From Larkinella insperata (lineage in GTDB: Bacteria; Bacteroidota; Bacteroidia; Cytophagales; Spirosomataceae), in assembly GCF_026248825.1 (NCBI RefSeq), contig NZ_CP110973.1, forward strand, positions 4,919,501-4,983,500: a stretch of 64,000 nucleotides of DNA, written 5' to 3'. The position numbers and the translations under genes were made by a program. The notes beneath the pieces were generated by a model that saw only the letters and a list, made by a program, of their open reading frames with translations, was not told the origin of the DNA and did not search any database. Positions within the stretch are counted from its first letter, which is position 1. Each line of letters starts with the position of its first letter. Positions 17,807 through 26,484 of the stretch are shown here, piece by piece.

Positions 17807-18982
17807 ATGAACGAATCACAAGCCAATCGGCGACGGTTTCTCAGGGATTCCGTCGCCGGAGCGGCCGGGTTGGCGGGTCTGACCGCCTTGCCCAGCGGTA
17901 TTCTGGCGGCCCCGGCCATTCTTCCTTCGGTCAATACCGGCAGCCGCAGCGGGCAACCGGCCGGTGCGGCCCGCATTAAGTTTTCGGCCATCGGCCTGAA
18001 CCACGGCCACATTTACGGGCAGGTGGAAGCCGTCATTCGCGGGGGTGGTCAGCTGGTGTCTTTTTACGCCAAAGAACCCGATCTGGCGGCTGCCTTTGCC
18101 AAGCGGTACCCGGACGCAAAGCTGGCTCGAAGCGAGCAGGAAATTCTGGACGACAGCTCGATTCAGCTCGTGGTCAGCGCCGGGATTCCCGACGAACGCG
18201 CCCCGCTCGGCATCCGGGTGATGCGGGCCGGAAAAGATTACATGGCCGACAAGCCCGGTATCACGTCGCTCGACCAACTGGCCGAAGTCCGCAAGGTACA
18301 GAAAGAAACCAAACGGATTTACTCGATCATGTACAGCGAGCGGTTCGAGAACAAGGCCACCGTCAAAGCCGGGGAACTGGTGAGGGCGGGGGCTATCGGC
18401 AAGGTGATCCAAACCATCGGTCTGGGACCCCACCGGATGAACGCCAATACGCGGCCCGAGTGGTTTTTCGACAAAAAACGGTTCGGCGGTATCATCTGCG
18501 ACATCGGTTCGCACCAGTTCGACCAGTTTTTGTTTTTCACCAACTCTACGCAGGCCGAGGTGGTGGCTTCGCAGGTGGGCAATACCAACCACCCGCAGCA
18601 CCCCAAGTTCGAGGATTTTGGCGATGTGATGGTGCGCGGGAACGGCGGAACCGGCTACATCCGGGTTGACTGGTTTACGCCCGACGGCCTGAAATCCTGG
18701 GGCGACGGCCGGCTGACGATCCTGGGCACCGAAGGCTTTATGGAACTGCGCAAAAACGTGGACATCAGCGGTCGTGAGGGCGGGAACCACCTTTTCCTGG
18801 TGGATAACAAGGAAACCAAAACGATTGATTGCAGTAAGGTGGTGACCCCGTACGGTACGCAGCTCGTCGACGACATCCTGAACCGGACCGAAACCGCCAT
18901 GACGCAGGCGCATTGTTTCCTGGCCACCGAACTGGCCCTGAAAGCCCAGAAACAGGCGCAGGACATTAAACTGAAAACCTAA
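17807..18982 (+). CDS. Second Tat-exported Gfo/Idh/MocA oxidoreductase
   Basis: A 391-residue protein with a Tat signal (NRRRFLRDSVAGAAGLAGL). The fold starts at RIKFSAIGLNHGHIYGQVEA, with QLVVSAGIPDERAPLGIRV and GKDYMADKPGITSL as the cofactor and active-site strands, and a C-terminal sheet including GGIICDIGSHQFDQFLF. It follows the lipoprotein gene by 82 bp and precedes the ThuA gene by only 12 bp, so it is likely in one operon. In known systems a Gfo/Idh/MocA enzyme plus ThuA act on 3-keto sugars, which is the best contextual guess here. Confidence 0.92.
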   Translation: MNESQANRRRFLRDSVAGAAGLAGLTALPSGILAAPAILPSVNTGSRSGQPAGAARIKFSAIGLNHGHIYGQVEAVIRGGGQLVSFYAKEPDLAAAFAKRYPDAKLARSEQEILDDSSIQLVVSAGIPDERAPLGIRVMRAGKDYMADKPGITSLDQLAEVRKVQKETKRIYSIMYSERFENKATVKAGELVRAGAIGKVIQTIGLGPHRMNANTRPEWFFDKKRFGGIICDIGSHQFDQFLFFTNSTQAEVVASQVGNTNHPQHPKFEDFGDVMVRGNGGTGYIRVDWFTPDGLKSWGDGRLTILGTEGFMELRKNVDISGREGGNHLFLVDNKETKTIDCSKVVTPYGTQLVDDILNRTETAMTQAHCFLATELALKAQKQAQDIKLKT

Positions 18983-18994
18983 CGACTTTCCTCC

Positions 18995-19843
18995 ATGACT
19001 CGATTTGCCACGGTATTTTTTTCCAGTTTGCTGTTCTTACTCATTACGTCGTCTGCGGGCCGGAGCCAGTCCGGAACGGCGGTCAACTGGAAGAAAGTCA
19101 AGGTGTTGGTGTATACCAAAAACGGGAAAGGATACGTCCACGACAACATTCCATACGCCGTCAAGGGCATCCAGAAGCTGGGGCAGGAGCACGGGTTCAA
19201 CGTTGATGTGTCGGATCAGCCCACGGTTTTTACCGAAGCCAACCTGCAGCAATACACCCTGCTGATTTTTCCCAGCACCAACAACGATGTGTTTGACACC
19301 GATGCCCAGCGGCTGGCGTTTCGGCGGTACATCGAAGCCGGGGGCGGTTTTGTGGGCGTACACTCGGTGACCGGTACCGAGCGCAACTGGTCGTGGTTTA
19401 AACGCATGATTGGCGGAACGTTTGCCTGGCACCCCAAGTTTCAGAAGTTCAGGACGCACGTGATCGACACCAAACACCCGTCGATGGAAGGGCTTCCCAA
19501 AATCTGGGAAAAGGAAGACGAGTTTTACTTTACCAAGGAAATGTCGCCCGGCCCGACCGTGGTGATGGCCCACGATCTGACTTCCATCACCACCGACGAA
19601 CCCGAAAAAGTGAAGATGTTCGGGGGAACCTTTACGCAGTTGTACCCGGCGGCCTGGTACTACCATTTCGACGGCGGCTACACCTGGGTTACCACGCTCG
19701 GCCACGACAAAAAGGACTACTCCGAACCGTTGTTTATGAAACACATCTTCCAGGGCATTCGCTACGTGGCCAGTCAGGTAAAAACCATCGATTTCAAAAA
19801 AGCCTATGCCGCATCGCGGGATTCGCCAATCCGGGTTAACTAG
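18995..19843 (+). CDS. ThuA-domain protein
   Basis: A 282-residue protein with a signal peptide (FFSSLLFLLITSSAGRSQS). The ThuA (class I glutamine-amidotransferase-like) fold is recognised from VLVYTKNGKGYVHDNI, YTLLIFPSTNNDVF, GGGFVGVHSVTGTE, MIGGTFAWHPKFQ and the late TWVTTLGHDKKDYSEP. The usual length is about 250-300. ThuA proteins act in trehalose and other disaccharide utilisation; proven members isomerise 3-keto sugars. Clustering with three dehydrogenase-like genes supports a periplasmic keto-sugar route. It is convergent with the thioredoxin-like gene, with 6 bp between the stops. Confidence 0.92.
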   Translation: MTRFATVFFSSLLFLLITSSAGRSQSGTAVNWKKVKVLVYTKNGKGYVHDNIPYAVKGIQKLGQEHGFNVDVSDQPTVFTEANLQQYTLLIFPSTNNDVFDTDAQRLAFRRYIEAGGGFVGVHSVTGTERNWSWFKRMIGGTFAWHPKFQKFRTHVIDTKHPSMEGLPKIWEKEDEFYFTKEMSPGPTVVMAHDLTSITTDEPEKVKMFGGTFTQLYPAAWYYHFDGGYTWVTTLGHDKKDYSEPLFMKHIFQGIRYVASQVKTIDFKKAYAASRDSPIRVN

Positions 19844-19849
19844 AACCGT

Positions 19850-21082
19850 TTACTCTTCGAGCAGTTTGACAATATCCTGATAAATCGCGTTGGCGGAACT
19901 AGGCCGTTGGGCGTTCAGATCGGCCACCTGGCCTTTCTTGTCGAGGAGGATATACCGCGGAATGCTCTGAATCCCAAAATATTGCACGATTCGCGAACGC
20001 CAGCCGCCCTTCGACCATCCCTGGTCGCCGGGTAGCTGGTGTTTTTGCAAGGCGCTCTTCCAGTTGCCCTCCGAATCGTCGATGGACACGTACAGAAAAA
20101 CCACGTTTTCCAGTTGCTTTTTGGTGAACCGCTCGTGAAGTTGCTTGGAATGCGGCATTTCGACCAGGCAGGGGCCGCACCAGCTCGCCCAGATGTCGAG
20201 ATACACCACTTTGCCCCTGTAATCCTCGAGCGTAACGGCTGCGCCCTGCTGATTGACAAACGAGAAAACATTCGGATCGGCTTTTTTCTGGGCAACGGCT
20301 TCCGGCTTGGGCTCCTCTTTGTGGGCCATCACCGCCCCGCAGCGAACCTTGACCGCATCGGTGTATACCGTCGAATTGGGCGTGGCCGACAGCATGGCAA
20401 ATACCTCCCGCACCGACGAAGGCACCGCATTTCCGCACTCGTCGACCAGCAGCCGGGCCAGGGCGTACTGGTACGGTTTGCCGCTCAGGTGCTGGCGGGC
20501 AAAATCGGCTTTGTCGGTGAGCATCCGGTGTTTATCGGCTGGTGGGTAGCTGGCAAAACTCCGGGCTTTGCGCTGAAAGTACGTAATGTAATACAGCAGG
20601 AAGTTGCGGTAGGGCTCGGCCAGCAGCGCGGCTTCGTCGGCCACCTTCGCTTCCTCGAACCCCTCCAGCATCACGGCGGGAAGCGAAGGTCCGGTTTGCT
20701 GGCTGGTCTGGGCGTTCGGGCGGACGATGGGCCAGGCCAGCAGCAGGTGCCAGTAGTTCCAGCGAATGCAATTCTCGATGTACCTTTTCAGGGCTTCTGA
20801 AAGCTGCGGGGCCTGCGGATGCTCCTGGTAAAAAGCCCGTTGCGTTTTTCGGGCGGTGTATAGGTTCATTTCCCAGCCATCCACGGTCATAGCCTGCGCT
20901 TTGGCGTACTGCGCCGGAGCGTCAAAATCGGCTTTGAATTTCTCGTTGAATTCCTTCAGAAAGGCCTGGTCTGTCGGGGCAGTCAGTACGGTTTCAGGCC
21001 GAGGGCCCGGGTAGATATCCTGCGCGGAGGCTACCCGTTGAACGCCAATCAAAAAAAGTAAGAACGGAAGAAGTGTTTTCAC
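19850..21082 (-). CDS. TlpA/ResA-like thioredoxin-fold protein, periplasmic
   Basis: A 410-residue protein with a signal peptide (FLLFLIGVQRVASAQ). Residues 25-265 are a helical N-terminal extension of unknown role. The C-terminal ~140 residues are a TlpA-like thioredoxin domain with VVYLDIWASWCGPCLVEMP (CxxC), then ESxxxQ-like SIDDSEGNWKSAL and the cis-Pro segment GIQSIPRYILLDKKG. It probably reduces disulfides of exported proteins. The large N-terminal extension is common in Bacteroidetes thioredoxin-family proteins with DUF4369-like or helical modules. It is monocistronic, with a long stretch between it and the hydrolase gene. Confidence 0.9.
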   Translation of the reverse strand: MKTLLPFLLFLIGVQRVASAQDIYPGPRPETVLTAPTDQAFLKEFNEKFKADFDAPAQYAKAQAMTVDGWEMNLYTARKTQRAFYQEHPQAPQLSEALKRYIENCIRWNYWHLLLAWPIVRPNAQTSQQTGPSLPAVMLEGFEEAKVADEAALLAEPYRNFLLYYITYFQRKARSFASYPPADKHRMLTDKADFARQHLSGKPYQYALARLLVDECGNAVPSSVREVFAMLSATPNSTVYTDAVKVRCGAVMAHKEEPKPEAVAQKKADPNVFSFVNQQGAAVTLEDYRGKVVYLDIWASWCGPCLVEMPHSKQLHERFTKKQLENVVFLYVSIDDSEGNWKSALQKHQLPGDQGWSKGGWRSRIVQYFGIQSIPRYILLDKKGQVADLNAQRPSSANAIYQDIVKLLEE

Positions 21083-21111
21083 GCGGTTATTGGTTTGGCA
21101 AACAAATACTA

Positions 21112-21133
21112 AAAGGCTCGTATAGTAACGAGC
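21112..21133 (-). terminator. Short intrinsic terminator after the beta-lactamase-like gene
   Basis: A 6-bp stem (21116-21121 with 21128-21133) and 6-nt loop are followed on the minus strand by CCTTTT. It lies 12 bp past the stop at 21146. Confidence 0.5.
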
Positions 21134-21145
21134 GGCAACGTTGGC

Positions 21146-22060
21146 TTAGTGTGTTACGTAATCGTAAATCAGGCGGGAAACCGTGGCCATATTTCGGACG
21201 GCGGCAGCGTCGTCTTTGAGGTCTTTGCCCAGCAGCACCAGCACGTATTTGCGGCCATCGGGCAGCATGACAATGCCCGAATCGTGGTGAACCCCGGCAA
21301 TGGAGCCGGTTTTGTGGGCTACTTTCACGTCTTTGGGCAGTTGGGCCGGGATGACGGAGTTGAAACGCTGGTCCAGTAAAATCCGAATCATGTCGGCCGA
21401 GGCTTCCGGGCTAACGGCTTTCCCGGTGGCCATTTTCTCGAAAATCACCAGCAGGTCGTAGGCCGTCGTGGTGTTGTTGAGGCCCTGCTCAAACGCTTTC
21501 TTGTCTTCCACGCCCCGCCGAACCTGAATGTCTTTCGCTCCGAAATCGCGCATGGTCTGCGTTACCTTTCTGGCGTCTACGAGGTCGATGACCAGGTTGG
21601 TCGCCAGGTTGCTGCTGACGATGATCATGTCGTAGACCAGCGCCGACAATGGACGTTTGGTGCCAACCCGGGTGTAGATGAGCGTATCGCTGTCGTCGCT
21701 GGCTTTCAGGCTGTAGGGGCTGCCGTCGACGATGCTCCGAAATTCGTTTTTGATCAGAACGGAGTCGGAGAGCGACAAACGGCCCTGCGCGGCCTGTTTG
21801 TAGACCTCAATCATGACCGGCGTTTTCATGGTGCTGGCGGCATGAAAATTCTCGTGCTCCCGAATCAACAGTTCCTGCCCCGTCTGCAAATCCCGAAAGG
21901 CCACGGCGAAGGTGCCCGGCTGTTTACTCAGTTCCTGCTCGATTTGCCGGCGGAGTTGGGGCAGCGACGGCCTGGACTGCCCGAAAACAGAAAGGCTGAT
22001 GAAGAAAAGAAGGGGGAGGGAAAAACTCCGACGCAGAGCTTTCGGGCAACAAAAAACCAT
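21146..22060 (-). CDS. Class A beta-lactamase-family serine hydrolase
   Basis: 304 residues from the ATG at 22060 (a TTG at 22093 is in frame but less likely). The signal peptide is LPLLFFISLSVFGQ. All class A landmarks are present in order: S76-T-M-K79 (SxxK), SSN of VSSNLATNLV at the SDN position, EQGLN fitting the omega-loop ExxxN, and HKTGS for KTG. The length fits the family. It could be a true beta-lactamase or a related periplasmic serine hydrolase. SSN in place of SDN is a departure from the commonest form. No regulator (AmpR/BlaI) is adjacent, so constitutive low expression is likely. Confidence 0.85.
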   Translation of the reverse strand: MVFCCPKALRRSFSLPLLFFISLSVFGQSRPSLPQLRRQIEQELSKQPGTFAVAFRDLQTGQELLIREHENFHAASTMKTPVMIEVYKQAAQGRLSLSDSVLIKNEFRSIVDGSPYSLKASDDSDTLIYTRVGTKRPLSALVYDMIIVSSNLATNLVIDLVDARKVTQTMRDFGAKDIQVRRGVEDKKAFEQGLNNTTTAYDLLVIFEKMATGKAVSPEASADMIRILLDQRFNSVIPAQLPKDVKVAHKTGSIAGVHHDSGIVMLPDGRKYVLVLLGKDLKDDAAAVRNMATVSRLIYDYVTH

Positions 22061-22200
22061 AGTTGAATAATTCGGTTGTACAGGAACTAGCAAACCCGCT
22101 CAGGCGCCCTTTTTTCGTTCAATACGGGGTTGAGCGGTTTTCGCCGGTAGCCATTGGCTGGCCGGCAAGGTACACATTTTCTACATACAGACCTTTGTGA

Positions 22201-23850
22201 ATGACCGATATTGAAATTGTTTTGGTGCTAATGGCCGTTCTGACGACCCTGGCTTCGCTTACTCAGAACCTAAAGATTCCGCAGCCTATTTTGTTGCTGA
22301 CGGCGGGCCTGGTCATTGGATTCATTCCCAGCATTCCGGACATTCACCTGGAATCGGAGGTAGTCTTTCTGATTTTTCTGCCGCCCCTGCTTTACGAAGC
22401 CGCGGGGAATATTTCGTGGCACGAGTTTAAAGCCTACCGGCGGCCCATCGCCATGCTGGCGGTCTGGCTCGTGTTTTTTACGACCGTAGCCGTGGCTGCG
22501 GTGGCCCATTACGTCATTCCCGGTTTTACCTGGCCGCTCGCGTTTGTGCTGGGGGCCATTATTTCACCGCCGGATGCCGTGGCCGCTACCAGCACCATCC
22601 GGGGGCTGAATCTGCCCAGTCGTCTCATTACCATTCTGGAAGGGGAAAGTCTGGTCAACGATGCCTCGGCTTTGGTTGCCTACCGGTATGCCGTGGCGGC
22701 CGTTACGAGTGGCGGTTTTGTACTCTGGCAGGCCGGGTGGCAGTTTCTGCTGGTGGCGACGGGCGGTATTGCCATCGGGCTGGCGATTGGGTACATCTTC
22801 ACCCATGTTCACAACAAGCTCGAAAACCCCACGGTGGCAACGAGCATTACGCTGCTGATGCCGTTTTTAACCTTCCTGCTGGCCGAACATCTGGGGCTGT
22901 CGGGGGTTCTGGCGGTGGTGTCGATGGGGCTTTACCTGGCCTGGCATTCGTACGAAATTTTTTCATTCCAGACCCGGATGCAGATCAACAGCTTCTGGAA
23001 TATCCTGGTTTTCCTGCTCAACGGTTTTGCTTTTATCCTGATCGGCTCCCAGTTGCCTATTGTAGTCAAAGCGATTGGCTACGAATCCATTATCAAGCTG
23101 ATTGGGTACGGCTTCCTGGTGAGCATGGTGGCCATTGCAGCCCGGATTATCTGGATTTTTCCGCTGGAATACCTGTATACGCTCCTGGGAACCCGGCGGA
23201 AAAAAACGCTGCAATTTAGCCCCAGTGAGTTATTCATAACGTCCTGGGCCGGAATGCGGGGCGTTGTGTCACTGGCAACGGCTCTGGCTTTGCCATTTAC
23301 CCTGCGCAACGGCCAGCCGTTTCCCCTGCGTAATGAAATTCTGTTTCTTGCCTTCATGGTTATTTTTGTGACGCTGGTCCTGCAGGGGCTGACATTGCCG
23401 TATTTGATCCGGCGGCTGGGCGTCAACGAACCCCTGCACGTGGGCGAACTGGAGGAAAAGCAGGTTCGGCTGGCGATCACGGCCAGTTCGATTGCGTTCA
23501 TCGAAAGCGAACTGGCCCTGGGGTTGCACGATGATGTTCTGAATGAGTTGAAAAGCCGGTTTGAACAGCATTCCAACTACCTGCAGGGCATCCTTCGCAT
23601 GGACGAAAAACCCCGGAAAGGCGACCCGCTCACGACCCCGATGTTCTTTAAGGAGTTTGTGCAGAGTGAACTGGCTGTGGTCAATCACCAGCGCGATTTG
23701 ATTATCCACTGGCACAAAAACGGCACCTACAGCGAAGAAATCATCCGCCGGATTGAGCAGGAACTGGACATCCGGAGCCTCAGTTTACAAACCCAGTTAC
23801 GCCGGTTGCAGCCAATTGGAGCGGATAATCAAACCGGTGGAGCGCCCTGA
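22201..23850 (+). CDS. CPA1-family Na+/H+ antiporter (NhaP/NHE-like)
   Basis: A 549-residue inner-membrane protein with about 12 predicted membrane segments in the first 410 residues. Signatures are FLIFLPPLLYEAAGNI, GAIISPPDAVAATSTIRGL and the conserved ILEGESLVNDASALV, with AGMRGVVSLATALALP near segment 11. The hydrophilic C-terminal ~130 residues form a cytoplasmic regulatory helix region. It exchanges Na+ or K+ for H+ for pH and ion control. The start is ATG at 22201. The next gene begins 100 bp later on the same strand, and read-through is possible. Confidence 0.94.
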   Translation: MTDIEIVLVLMAVLTTLASLTQNLKIPQPILLLTAGLVIGFIPSIPDIHLESEVVFLIFLPPLLYEAAGNISWHEFKAYRRPIAMLAVWLVFFTTVAVAAVAHYVIPGFTWPLAFVLGAIISPPDAVAATSTIRGLNLPSRLITILEGESLVNDASALVAYRYAVAAVTSGGFVLWQAGWQFLLVATGGIAIGLAIGYIFTHVHNKLENPTVATSITLLMPFLTFLLAEHLGLSGVLAVVSMGLYLAWHSYEIFSFQTRMQINSFWNILVFLLNGFAFILIGSQLPIVVKAIGYESIIKLIGYGFLVSMVAIAARIIWIFPLEYLYTLLGTRRKKTLQFSPSELFITSWAGMRGVVSLATALALPFTLRNGQPFPLRNEILFLAFMVIFVTLVLQGLTLPYLIRRLGVNEPLHVGELEEKQVRLAITASSIAFIESELALGLHDDVLNELKSRFEQHSNYLQGILRMDEKPRKGDPLTTPMFFKEFVQSELAVVNHQRDLIIHWHKNGTYSEEIIRRIEQELDIRSLSLQTQLRRLQPIGADNQTGGAP

Positions 23851-23950
23851 AACTCGGTTTACGGTTTTAAATTCCCTTTTTTACCCCGGAGCCGAAGACT
23901 TTTTGGTATTCTTCGTATTTTGCCTCTTTGTGACCCTTCCGCTCCGAACC

Positions 23951-26371
23951 ATGCTCCAACATTACGCCACGGTTGTTTTCCGATCCATTCTTCGCCACAA
24001 AGTGTATACCGGCATCGTCGTTACCGGACTGGCGATCGGCATGGCGGTTTTTTTGCTCATATCCGGCTACGTGCGGTTTGAACAAAGTTACGACCGGATT
24101 CACCCGAACGGCGAGCGGATCTACCGGGTTGAAAGTTTGTTTTATAAAAATGGCTCCGAAATCAACCACTGGGCCACCAGCAGCAACGGCTATGCACCGG
24201 CCCTGAAGCAGGCGCTGCCCGAAATCGAAGACTACACCCGAATTGCCTTACGGGGCTCAACCCGCATGGTTCGTTACGAAACCACCAAGTTTCGGGAGGA
24301 GCGCGTCTGCTTTGCCGACTCCAATTTCTTTGCCTTTTTCGGTTACCCGGTTGTCAAGGGCGATCGCCGAACCTTTCTGACCGCGCCCAACACCGTCGTC
24401 GTTTCTGAATCAACCGCCAAACGGTATTTTGGGAACGCCGATCCGCTCGGGAAATACTTGGAAGTCAGCACCATCAGCAGTGTGCTCCGCTGCCAGGTGA
24501 CGGGCGTATTTGCCGATCTGCCCGCCAATTCGACCCTGCAATTTAATTTGCTGTTGTCGTGGACATCGGCCGCCAAATGGACCTGGGACACTTGGTACCA
24601 GCACGAAAGCTACTCGTTCGTCCGGCTGACGCCCCGGGCTGATCCGGAGAAAGTGGCTGCCAAATTCACGGCGTTGTCCCGGAAGTACAAAACCGTCGAG
24701 GCCATGCGCGACCTCGATTGGAGCGTCAAGCTGGTGCCACTGCACGCTATTCATTTAAATCCGGCCATCCAGCACGAGATCGAAGTGAAGGGCAACCGGC
24801 GGGCGGTGCAATTGCTGACGGTCCTTGGCTTCGTTATTCTGCTCATCGGTTGGGTCAATTACAGCAATCTATCAACCGCCCGGGCGATGGACCGCGCCAA
24901 AGAAATCGGGATTCGGAAAGCCGTGGGGTCGCACAAAAACCTGCTGATCTTTCAATTTCTGTTTGAATCCTTGCTGCTCAACGGCCTCGCGCTGGGGCTG
25001 GCGGTTGGGCTGGTTCTGGGGGCTGGTTTACTGTTGCCTTCGTTTCTGGGCATCCATCTGGCGGCTTTCGACGGGCTTACGGCGGAGCACGCCGGGCTGT
25101 TTATCCTGATTTTTCTGGTGGGGGTTGCCGTTGCGGGTCTGTACCCGGCGCTGGTGTTGTCGGGGGTTAAACCGGCGCTGGCGCTCAAAGGGCAATACCG
25201 GTTTTCGGGCCGGGGGGCGGTTTTGCGCCGGGGGCTGGTGGTGGTGCAGTTTACGGCCTCGATGGTGCTGATTGTCGGCACGTTCGTGGCCTGGCGGCAA
25301 TTGGCATTTATGATGAATCAGGATCTGGGCGTTCGCATTGATCAGGTGCTGGTTCTGGAAGCGCCCGTTAAAACCGACCGTTATGATCAGAAAATGCAGA
25401 CCCTGAAAAACGAACTGAAAGCCATCCCGGGCATTGTGGAGGTGACGGGTTCGGGCGCGGTGCCGGGCAAGGAGGTGGGGCAGAACCTGGCCAACCGGCG
25501 GCTGCACGACGGACCGGAAAACGACCGGCTGTACGAAACGCTGATGGTGGACTTTGATTTTATCAAAACGTTTGATCTGCAACTGGTTGCGGGCCGGCCG
25601 TTCGACCGCAGCCGTCCAGCGGATTCGCTGGGACTGGTGCTGAACGAGTCGGCGGTCCGGCAGTTCGGGTTTACGTCCAACGAGCAGGCCATCGGGGAGA
25701 AGGTCCTGCTGGAAACCACCCACGAACGCCCGAACGAAATCATCGGCGTGGTGAAGGATTACCACCAGCAGTCGCTGCAAAAACAGTTTACACCCGTCAT
25801 TCTGTGCATGGACCCGGCTTACCGCTGGCTTCCCACCGATTTTTATTCGCTGAAAATCAGCACGGATCGGGTGGACGGTCTGGTCGAACGGGTGCAAACC
25901 GTCTGGAGCCGGTTTTTTCCCGAATCATCGATGGACTACTTTTTTCTGGATGATTTTTTCAACCGGCAATACCGGCAGGACCGCCAGTTTGGCCGCACCG
26001 TTCTGCTGTTTTCCTCGTTGGCGATCCTGATTGCCTGCATGGGGCTGTTCGGGGTGACCTCCTACAACACCGCCCGGCGCACGAAGGAGATTGGCGTTCG
26101 GAAGGTGCTGGGGGCGTCGGTCAACAGCATTTTAGCCCTGTTGGCCTGGGATTCGCTCCGCCTGCTGCTGCTGGCGGCCCTGCTGGCGACGCCGGTTTCG
26201 TGGTACCTGCTCCGTGCGTGGCTGTCGGGGTATGCGTTCCGGATCGAACTCAGTCCGGGCCATTGGCTCATTCCGATGCTGTTGCTGGTGGGAATTGCGC
26301 TGGCAACCATCAGCTATCTCACGGTTAAAGCGGCCCTGACCAATCCGACGAAATCGTTGCAAAACGAATAG
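23951..26371 (+). CDS. FtsX/MacB-type ABC transporter permease, two-FtsX form
   Basis: 806 residues from the ATG at 23951. The frame is open back into the preceding gene, but the ATG starts a standard MacB-like N-terminus (FRSILRHKVYTGIVVTGLAI, one membrane segment). A periplasmic MacB_PCD domain follows, then an FtsX domain with ARAMDRAKEIGIRKAVGSHK at about 310-330, a second periplasmic region, and a second FtsX domain with RRTKEIGVRKVLGASVNSI. There is no ATPase in this protein or next to it, so it must use an ATPase encoded elsewhere. Such permeases in Cytophagales are thought to export peptides or lipoproteins or to act in signalling; substrate unknown. Confidence 0.92.
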   Translation: MLQHYATVVFRSILRHKVYTGIVVTGLAIGMAVFLLISGYVRFEQSYDRIHPNGERIYRVESLFYKNGSEINHWATSSNGYAPALKQALPEIEDYTRIALRGSTRMVRYETTKFREERVCFADSNFFAFFGYPVVKGDRRTFLTAPNTVVVSESTAKRYFGNADPLGKYLEVSTISSVLRCQVTGVFADLPANSTLQFNLLLSWTSAAKWTWDTWYQHESYSFVRLTPRADPEKVAAKFTALSRKYKTVEAMRDLDWSVKLVPLHAIHLNPAIQHEIEVKGNRRAVQLLTVLGFVILLIGWVNYSNLSTARAMDRAKEIGIRKAVGSHKNLLIFQFLFESLLLNGLALGLAVGLVLGAGLLLPSFLGIHLAAFDGLTAEHAGLFILIFLVGVAVAGLYPALVLSGVKPALALKGQYRFSGRGAVLRRGLVVVQFTASMVLIVGTFVAWRQLAFMMNQDLGVRIDQVLVLEAPVKTDRYDQKMQTLKNELKAIPGIVEVTGSGAVPGKEVGQNLANRRLHDGPENDRLYETLMVDFDFIKTFDLQLVAGRPFDRSRPADSLGLVLNESAVRQFGFTSNEQAIGEKVLLETTHERPNEIIGVVKDYHQQSLQKQFTPVILCMDPAYRWLPTDFYSLKISTDRVDGLVERVQTVWSRFFPESSMDYFFLDDFFNRQYRQDRQFGRTVLLFSSLAILIACMGLFGVTSYNTARRTKEIGVRKVLGASVNSILALLAWDSLRLLLLAALLATPVSWYLLRAWLSGYAFRIELSPGHWLIPMLLLVGIALATISYLTVKAALTNPTKSLQNE

Positions 26372-26484
26372 CGGTTCTGCAATCGGCCCCGTTTAATCCG
26401 TAACTTGGGGCGACTCATCAACCAACGGTCAAATCCAATCCATCACGGACAAAGTGGCATCGGGTGCCGATCCGTGGCTATGTC

